Below, one piece after another: positions 56,783-64,000 of a DNA stretch of 64,000 nt. Each line of letters begins with the position of its first letter. The first letter of the stretch is position 1. Both the position numbers and the translations under genes were made by a program. The stretch spans positions 732,501-796,500 of the forward strand of contig JAEMWC010000258.1 in NCBI GenBank assembly GCA_016490735.1, in the 5' to 3' direction. The DNA is from Pachyseris speciosa (Eukaryota; Cnidaria; Anthozoa; Scleractinia; Pachyseridae). Under the pieces are notes generated by a model that saw only the letters and a program-made list of their open reading frames with translations, did no database searches and was not told the DNA's origin.

Positions 56783-57167
56783 ACAAAAGTCTGTATTTTG
56801 ACTTTTTGGTGACATGGTTTGATTTCCAACGTAAAAAGAAAAAGACATCTTAGAAAGCAGATCGATCAAATAATCCCAGGAGTAAACTCCAAGAAAAAAA
56901 CAGGCGATCTTAAGAAGTGGCACCCTTAAATCCTAGATTTGATAACAGCTTGATGAGGAAACCCGCTAGTACTCACGGCTTTCCAATGGCAAGATAAATA
57001 TCTGTATCACTTTAATCACTCGTTTCCTTAGGCAAGACCTAAAATTCAAATTCAAATTACGTACAATTAGTTCGCGTTTCATCCATGGCAATGCAAGAAA
57101 TATCTTTTTAGTACTGAAGAGGGACATGATAAAAATAATAGTTGCCTTTATTCTGTAGCTGTAAGGT

Positions 57168-57253
57168 GCCTCGTTAGCGCAGTAGGCAGCGCGTCAGTCT
57201 CATAATCCAAAGTAGAAATCTGAAGGTCGTGAGTTCGATCCTCACACGGGGCA
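57168..57253 (+). tRNA. tRNA-Met-CAT: tRNA-Met(CAT) with intron, unit 19
   Basis: Same as unit 1. Confidence 0.95.
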
Positions 57254-57642
57254 CATTTTTTAACCTTTCTTTCACCAATTGCATGCTCAGCAATTTTGGC
57301 GAGATTTAACTTGCAAAGAACACAACGGGTAGCATATTTTACCAGTTGGTCCCTATGGTTCGACACTTATAAAAAAAACTCCAGCAAATGAAGATGGCGT
57401 GACTTCCATTTCGCCGTGGTATCCAAATTACCCAGAATGCAATTGGGGCGCCAAAGAGGAAAGCAGAGTCTTTCAAAAGTGGCTCAAGTCAAATGGCTGA
57501 TTGCTCGACTCGATATAGGCGTGAGAGGCAAAAGTGAAGATAAATGCTTAGTCATTTGCTTCAAAGTGTTTTACAATTTAAATCTAAACCGGGTTAGTGA
57601 AGGAAAAGAGAATGGTTAAAACGCTAAGTAGGATAACGAGTT

Positions 57643-57715
57643 GCCCGGTTAGCTCAGTCGGTAGAGCATCAGACTTTTAATCTGAGGGTCATGGGTTCAA
57701 GTCCCATATCGGGCG
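57643..57715 (+). tRNA. tRNA-Lys-TTT: tRNA-Lys(TTT), unit 20
   Basis: Same as unit 1. Confidence 0.97.
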
Positions 57716-58100
57716 ACAAAAGTCTGTATTTTGACTTTTTGGTGACATGGTTTGATTTCCAACGTAAAAAGAAAAAGACATCTTAGAAAGCAGATCGATC
57801 AAATAATCCCAGGAGTAAACTCCAAGAAAAAAACAGGCGATCTTAAGAAGTGGCACCCTTAAATCCTAGATTTGATAACAGCTTGATGAGGAAACCCGCT
57901 AGTACTCACGGCTTTCCAATGGCAAGATAAATATCTGTATCACTTTAATCACTCGTTTCCTTAGGCAAGACCTAAAATTCAAATTCAAATTACGTACAAT
58001 TAGTTCGCGTTTCATCCATGGCAATGCAAGAAATATCTTTTTAGTACTGAAGAGGGACATGATAAAAATAATAGTTGCCTTTATTCTGTAGCTGTAAGGT

Positions 58101-58186
58101 GCCTCGTTAGCGCAGTAGGCAGCGCGTCAGTCTCATAATCCAAAGTAGAAATCTGAAGGTCGTGAGTTCGATCCTCACACGGGGCA
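58101..58186 (+). tRNA. tRNA-Met-CAT: tRNA-Met(CAT) with intron, unit 20
   Basis: Same as unit 1. Confidence 0.95.
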
Positions 58187-58575
58187 CATTTTTTAACCTT
58201 TCTTTCACCAATTGCATGCTCAGCAATTTTGGCGAGATTTAACTTGCAAAGAACACAACGGGTAGCATATTTTACCAGTTGGTCCCTATGGTTCGACACT
58301 TATAAAAAAAACTCCAGCAAATGAAGATGGCGTGACTTCCATTTCGCCGTGGTATCCAAATTACCCAGAATGCAATTGGGGCGCCAAAGAGGAAAGCAGA
58401 GTCTTTCAAAAGTGGCTCAAGTCAAATGGCTGATTGCTCGACTCGATATAGGCGTGAGAGGCAAAAGTGAAGATAAATGCTTAGTCATTTGCTTCAAAGT
58501 GTTTTACAATTTAAATCTAAACCGGGTTAGTGAAGGAAAAGAGAATGGTTAAAACGCTAAGTAGGATAACGAGTT

Positions 58576-58648
58576 GCCCGGTTAGCTCAGTCGGTAGAGC
58601 ATCAGACTTTTAATCTGAGGGTCATGGGTTCAAGTCCCATATCGGGCG
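58576..58648 (+). tRNA. tRNA-Lys-TTT: tRNA-Lys(TTT), unit 21
   Basis: Same as unit 1. Confidence 0.97.
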
Positions 58649-59033
58649 ACAAAAGTCTGTATTTTGACTTTTTGGTGACATGGTTTGATTTCCAACGTAA
58701 AAAGAAAAAGACATCTTAGAAAGCAGATCGATCAAATAATCCCAGGAGTAAACTCCAAGAAAAAAACAGGCGATCTTAAGAAGTGGCACCCTTAAATCCT
58801 AGATTTGATAACAGCTTGATGAGGAAACCCGCTAGTACTCACGGCTTTCCAATGGCAAGATAAATATCTGTATCACTTTAATCACTCGTTTCCTTAGGCA
58901 AGACCTAAAATTCAAATTCAAATTACGTACAATTAGTTCGCGTTTCATCCATGGCAATGCAAGAAATATCTTTTTAGTACTGAAGAGGGACATGATAAAA
59001 ATAATAGTTGCCTTTATTCTGTAGCTGTAAGGT

Positions 59034-59119
59034 GCCTCGTTAGCGCAGTAGGCAGCGCGTCAGTCTCATAATCCAAAGTAGAAATCTGAAGGTCGTGAGT
59101 TCGATCCTCACACGGGGCA
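59034..59119 (+). tRNA. tRNA-Met-CAT: tRNA-Met(CAT) with intron, unit 21
   Basis: Same as unit 1. Confidence 0.95.
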
Positions 59120-59508
59120 CATTTTTTAACCTTTCTTTCACCAATTGCATGCTCAGCAATTTTGGCGAGATTTAACTTGCAAAGAACACAACGGGTAGCA
59201 TATTTTACCAGTTGGTCCCTATGGTTCGACACTTATAAAAAAAACTCCAGCAAATGAAGATGGCGTGACTTCCATTTCGCCGTGGTATCCAAATTACCCA
59301 GAATGCAATTGGGGCGCCAAAGAGGAAAGCAGAGTCTTTCAAAAGTGGCTCAAGTCAAATGGCTGATTGCTCGACTCGATATAGGCGTGAGAGGCAAAAG
59401 TGAAGATAAATGCTTAGTCATTTGCTTCAAAGTGTTTTACAATTTAAATCTAAACCGGGTTAGTGAAGGAAAAGAGAATGGTTAAAACGCTAAGTAGGAT
59501 AACGAGTT

Positions 59509-59581
59509 GCCCGGTTAGCTCAGTCGGTAGAGCATCAGACTTTTAATCTGAGGGTCATGGGTTCAAGTCCCATATCGGGCG
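59509..59581 (+). tRNA. tRNA-Lys-TTT: tRNA-Lys(TTT), unit 22
   Basis: Same as unit 1. Confidence 0.97.
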
Positions 59582-59966
59582 ACAAAAGTCTGTATTTTGA
59601 CTTTTTGGTGACATGGTTTGATTTCCAACGTAAAAAGAAAAAGACATCTTAGAAAGCAGATCGATCAAATAATCCCAGGAGTAAACTCCAAGAAAAAAAC
59701 AGGCGATCTTAAGAAGTGGCACCCTTAAATCCTAGATTTGATAACAGCTTGATGAGGAAACCCGCTAGTACTCACGGCTTTCCAATGGCAAGATAAATAT
59801 CTGTATCACTTTAATCACTCGTTTCCTTAGGCAAGACCTAAAATTCAAATTCAAATTACGTACAATTAGTTCGCGTTTCATCCATGGCAATGCAAGAAAT
59901 ATCTTTTTAGTACTGAAGAGGGACATGATAAAAATAATAGTTGCCTTTATTCTGTAGCTGTAAGGT

Positions 59967-60052
59967 GCCTCGTTAGCGCAGTAGGCAGCGCGTCAGTCTC
60001 ATAATCCAAAGTAGAAATCTGAAGGTCGTGAGTTCGATCCTCACACGGGGCA
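59967..60052 (+). tRNA. tRNA-Met-CAT: tRNA-Met(CAT) with intron, unit 22
   Basis: Same as unit 1. Confidence 0.95.
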
Positions 60053-60441
60053 CATTTTTTAACCTTTCTTTCACCAATTGCATGCTCAGCAATTTTGGCG
60101 AGATTTAACTTGCAAAGAACACAACGGGTAGCATATTTTACCAGTTGGTCCCTATGGTTCGACACTTATAAAAAAAACTCCAGCAAATGAAGATGGCGTG
60201 ACTTCCATTTCGCCGTGGTATCCAAATTACCCAGAATGCAATTGGGGCGCCAAAGAGGAAAGCAGAGTCTTTCAAAAGTGGCTCAAGTCAAATGGCTGAT
60301 TGCTCGACTCGATATAGGCGTGAGAGGCAAAAGTGAAGATAAATGCTTAGTCATTTGCTTCAAAGTGTTTTACAATTTAAATCTAAACCGGGTTAGTGAA
60401 GGAAAAGAGAATGGTTAAAACGCTAAGTAGGATAACGAGTT

Positions 60442-60514
60442 GCCCGGTTAGCTCAGTCGGTAGAGCATCAGACTTTTAATCTGAGGGTCATGGGTTCAAG
60501 TCCCATATCGGGCG
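60442..60514 (+). tRNA. tRNA-Lys-TTT: tRNA-Lys(TTT), unit 23
   Basis: Same as unit 1. Confidence 0.97.
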
Positions 60515-60899
60515 ACAAAAGTCTGTATTTTGACTTTTTGGTGACATGGTTTGATTTCCAACGTAAAAAGAAAAAGACATCTTAGAAAGCAGATCGATCA
60601 AATAATCCCAGGAGTAAACTCCAAGAAAAAAACAGGCGATCTTAAGAAGTGGCACCCTTAAATCCTAGATTTGATAACAGCTTGATGAGGAAACCCGCTA
60701 GTACTCACGGCTTTCCAATGGCAAGATAAATATCTGTATCACTTTAATCACTCGTTTCCTTAGGCAAGACCTAAAATTCAAATTCAAATTACGTACAATT
60801 AGTTCGCGTTTCATCCATGGCAATGCAAGAAATATCTTTTTAGTACTGAAGAGGGACATGATAAAAATAATAGTTGCCTTTATTCTGTAGCTGTAAGGT

Positions 60900-60985
60900 G
60901 CCTCGTTAGCGCAGTAGGCAGCGCGTCAGTCTCATAATCCAAAGTAGAAATCTGAAGGTCGTGAGTTCGATCCTCACACGGGGCA
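60900..60985 (+). tRNA. tRNA-Met-CAT: tRNA-Met(CAT) with intron, unit 23
   Basis: Same as unit 1. Confidence 0.95.
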
Positions 60986-61374
60986 CATTTTTTAACCTTT
61001 CTTTCACCAATTGCATGCTCAGCAATTTTGGCGAGATTTAACTTGCAAAGAACACAACGGGTAGCATATTTTACCAGTTGGTCCCTATGGTTCGACACTT
61101 ATAAAAAAAACTCCAGCAAATGAAGATGGCGTGACTTCCATTTCGCCGTGGTATCCAAATTACCCAGAATGCAATTGGGGCGCCAAAGAGGAAAGCAGAG
61201 TCTTTCAAAAGTGGCTCAAGTCAAATGGCTGATTGCTCGACTCGATATAGGCGTGAGAGGCAAAAGTGAAGATAAATGCTTAGTCATTTGCTTCAAAGTG
61301 TTTTACAATTTAAATCTAAACCGGGTTAGTGAAGGAAAAGAGAATGGTTAAAACGCTAAGTAGGATAACGAGTT

Positions 61375-61447
61375 GCCCGGTTAGCTCAGTCGGTAGAGCA
61401 TCAGACTTTTAATCTGAGGGTCATGGGTTCAAGTCCCATATCGGGCG
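61375..61447 (+). tRNA. tRNA-Lys-TTT: tRNA-Lys(TTT), unit 24
   Basis: Same as unit 1. Confidence 0.97.
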
Positions 61448-61832
61448 ACAAAAGTCTGTATTTTGACTTTTTGGTGACATGGTTTGATTTCCAACGTAAA
61501 AAGAAAAAGACATCTTAGAAAGCAGATCGATCAAATAATCCCAGGAGTAAACTCCAAGAAAAAAACAGGCGATCTTAAGAAGTGGCACCCTTAAATCCTA
61601 GATTTGATAACAGCTTGATGAGGAAACCCGCTAGTACTCACGGCTTTCCAATGGCAAGATAAATATCTGTATCACTTTAATCACTCGTTTCCTTAGGCAA
61701 GACCTAAAATTCAAATTCAAATTACGTACAATTAGTTCGCGTTTCATCCATGGCAATGCAAGAAATATCTTTTTAGTACTGAAGAGGGACATGATAAAAA
61801 TAATAGTTGCCTTTATTCTGTAGCTGTAAGGT

Positions 61833-61918
61833 GCCTCGTTAGCGCAGTAGGCAGCGCGTCAGTCTCATAATCCAAAGTAGAAATCTGAAGGTCGTGAGTT
61901 CGATCCTCACACGGGGCA
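61833..61918 (+). tRNA. tRNA-Met-CAT: tRNA-Met(CAT) with intron, unit 24
   Basis: Same as unit 1. Confidence 0.95.
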
Positions 61919-62307
61919 CATTTTTTAACCTTTCTTTCACCAATTGCATGCTCAGCAATTTTGGCGAGATTTAACTTGCAAAGAACACAACGGGTAGCAT
62001 ATTTTACCAGTTGGTCCCTATGGTTCGACACTTATAAAAAAAACTCCAGCAAATGAAGATGGCGTGACTTCCATTTCGCCGTGGTATCCAAATTACCCAG
62101 AATGCAATTGGGGCGCCAAAGAGGAAAGCAGAGTCTTTCAAAAGTGGCTCAAGTCAAATGGCTGATTGCTCGACTCGATATAGGCGTGAGAGGCAAAAGT
62201 GAAGATAAATGCTTAGTCATTTGCTTCAAAGTGTTTTACAATTTAAATCTAAACCGGGTTAGTGAAGGAAAAGAGAATGGTTAAAACGCTAAGTAGGATA
62301 ACGAGTT

Positions 62308-62380
62308 GCCCGGTTAGCTCAGTCGGTAGAGCATCAGACTTTTAATCTGAGGGTCATGGGTTCAAGTCCCATATCGGGCG
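62308..62380 (+). tRNA. tRNA-Lys-TTT: tRNA-Lys(TTT), unit 25
   Basis: Same as unit 1. Confidence 0.97.
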
Positions 62381-62765
62381 ACAAAAGTCTGTATTTTGAC
62401 TTTTTGGTGACATGGTTTGATTTCCAACGTAAAAAGAAAAAGACATCTTAGAAAGCAGATCGATCAAATAATCCCAGGAGTAAACTCCAAGAAAAAAACA
62501 GGCGATCTTAAGAAGTGGCACCCTTAAATCCTAGATTTGATAACAGCTTGATGAGGAAACCCGCTAGTACTCACGGCTTTCCAATGGCAAGATAAATATC
62601 TGTATCACTTTAATCACTCGTTTCCTTAGGCAAGACCTAAAATTCAAATTCAAATTACGTACAATTAGTTCGCGTTTCATCCATGGCAATGCAAGAAATA
62701 TCTTTTTAGTACTGAAGAGGGACATGATAAAAATAATAGTTGCCTTTATTCTGTAGCTGTAAGGT

Positions 62766-62851
62766 GCCTCGTTAGCGCAGTAGGCAGCGCGTCAGTCTCA
62801 TAATCCAAAGTAGAAATCTGAAGGTCGTGAGTTCGATCCTCACACGGGGCA
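62766..62851 (+). tRNA. tRNA-Met-CAT: tRNA-Met(CAT) with intron, unit 25
   Basis: Same as unit 1. Confidence 0.95.
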
Positions 62852-63240
62852 CATTTTTTAACCTTTCTTTCACCAATTGCATGCTCAGCAATTTTGGCGA
62901 GATTTAACTTGCAAAGAACACAACGGGTAGCATATTTTACCAGTTGGTCCCTATGGTTCGACACTTATAAAAAAAACTCCAGCAAATGAAGATGGCGTGA
63001 CTTCCATTTCGCCGTGGTATCCAAATTACCCAGAATGCAATTGGGGCGCCAAAGAGGAAAGCAGAGTCTTTCAAAAGTGGCTCAAGTCAAATGGCTGATT
63101 GCTCGACTCGATATAGGCGTGAGAGGCAAAAGTGAAGATAAATGCTTAGTCATTTGCTTCAAAGTGTTTTACAATTTAAATCTAAACCGGGTTAGTGAAG
63201 GAAAAGAGAATGGTTAAAACGCTAAGTAGGATAACGAGTT

Positions 63241-63313
63241 GCCCGGTTAGCTCAGTCGGTAGAGCATCAGACTTTTAATCTGAGGGTCATGGGTTCAAGT
63301 CCCATATCGGGCG
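63241..63313 (+). tRNA. tRNA-Lys-TTT: tRNA-Lys(TTT), unit 26
   Basis: Same as unit 1. Confidence 0.97.
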
Positions 63314-63698
63314 ACAAAAGTCTGTATTTTGACTTTTTGGTGACATGGTTTGATTTCCAACGTAAAAAGAAAAAGACATCTTAGAAAGCAGATCGATCAA
63401 ATAATCCCAGGAGTAAACTCCAAGAAAAAAACAGGCGATCTTAAGAAGTGGCACCCTTAAATCCTAGATTTGATAACAGCTTGATGAGGAAACCCGCTAG
63501 TACTCACGGCTTTCCAATGGCAAGATAAATATCTGTATCACTTTAATCACTCGTTTCCTTAGGCAAGACCTAAAATTCAAATTCAAATTACGTACAATTA
63601 GTTCGCGTTTCATCCATGGCAATGCAAGAAATATCTTTTTAGTACTGAAGAGGGACATGATAAAAATAATAGTTGCCTTTATTCTGTAGCTGTAAGGT

Positions 63699-63784
63699 GC
63701 CTCGTTAGCGCAGTAGGCAGCGCGTCAGTCTCATAATCCAAAGTAGAAATCTGAAGGTCGTGAGTTCGATCCTCACACGGGGCA
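63699..63784 (+). tRNA. tRNA-Met-CAT: tRNA-Met(CAT) with intron, unit 26
   Basis: Same as unit 1; the last complete tRNA gene in the window. Confidence 0.95.
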
Positions 63785-64000
63785 CATTTTTTAACCTTTC
63801 TTTCACCAATTGCATGCTCAGCAATTTTGGCGAGATTTAACTTGCAAAGAACACAACGGGTAGCATATTTTACCAGTTGGTCCCTATGGTTCGACACTTA
63901 TAAAAAAAACTCCAGCAAATGAAGATGGCGTGACTTCCATTTCGCCGTGGTATCCAAATTACCCAGAATGCAATTGGGGCGCCAAAGAGGAAAGCAGAGT

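Larger units (their letters stand above)
39601..64000 (+). repeat. Tandem array of 933-bp units, each with tRNA-Lys and tRNA-Met
   Basis: Twenty-six complete units (39601-63839) and a partial 27th (63840-64000) run head to tail. The order within a unit is: 3' part of the TTTATAAG repeat, spacer, tRNA-Lys(TTT), about 385-bp spacer, tRNA-Met(CAT), short spacer and repeat fragment. Unit lengths are 933 except for small changes. Units 1-3 have A and units 4-26 G in 'ccaggRtaaactcc'. Unit 4 lacks one A of a homopolymer. Unit 5 ends with one extra A just before its last tRNA-Lys neighbour (44578). Unit 7 has one A fewer in the ATAAAA run and an extra A in 'ttcaaaattc'. Unit 10 lacks 20 bp near 48658-48690. 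All other units look identical. The array is open at the right edge. Confidence 0.97.

Noticed and set aside
39601..64000. CRISPR-like or rDNA/5S array
   Set aside because: The unit is 933 bp with no short repeat/spacer alternation. No 5S, 18S or snRNA sequence was recognised; only the two tRNAs are RNA genes.

Overview
The window looks like metazoan nuclear DNA, most likely from a cnidarian and probably a stony coral or other anthozoan. The support is: split genes with GT-AG introns; a secreted/membrane protein with thrombospondin type-1 (TSP1) and EGF-like modules; decayed L1/Tx1-type and other non-LTR retrotransposons; tRNA-headed SINEs; many small foldback elements; and eukaryotic tRNA genes with T-run terminators. 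Assignment below 'cnidarian-like' is inference. Most of the window is gene-poor and repeat-rich.

Region 1 (about 4.7-23.2 kb) is a broken local duplication. The best copy, about 5.2-10.8 kb, carries two intact two-exon genes. One is a minus-strand 158-residue single-pass membrane protein with a signal peptide and a PPPPY tail (6083-6927). The other is a plus-strand 233-residue protein with signal peptide, two TSP1 modules, an EGF-like module and one membrane helix (9011-10465). Damaged pieces of the same gene pair recur at 4732-4955, 13388-15722, 15945-18360, 20440-20719 and 22665-22788. They are interrupted by foldback elements, a CA microsatellite, a minisatellite and a SINE. A frameshifted two-exon fragment resembling the Crypton/DUF3504 recombinase-derived family sits at 7663-8075.

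Region 2 (about 23-39.4 kb) holds retrotransposon and satellite debris: a 3 x 211-bp tandem repeat at 24480-25111, a decayed L1/Tx1-like element at 26720-29130 (YADD changed to YADG), a 5'-truncated LINE 3' end at 35408-36090, and a degenerate minisatellite at 38150-38800. A dispersed repeat beginning TTTATAAG occurs at 1-565 (-), 32511-33120 (+) and 39379-39740 (+). I see no convincing host gene here.

Region 3 (39601 to the window end) is the striking part: a head-to-tail array of 26 complete units of about 933 bp plus a partial 27th. Each unit carries one tRNA-Lys(TTT) gene and one elongator tRNA-Met(CAT) gene on the same strand, 52 tRNA genes in all. The tRNA-Met has a 13-nt intron at the canonical 37/38 position. 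Units are nearly identical; the few differences are one SNP shared by units 1-3, single-base homopolymer or short-repeat changes, and a 20-bp loss in unit 10. The array starts inside a copy of the TTTATAAG dispersed repeat, and each unit ends in a fragment of the same family. Recombination between flanking repeat copies is therefore a plausible origin. The array continues past the window end.
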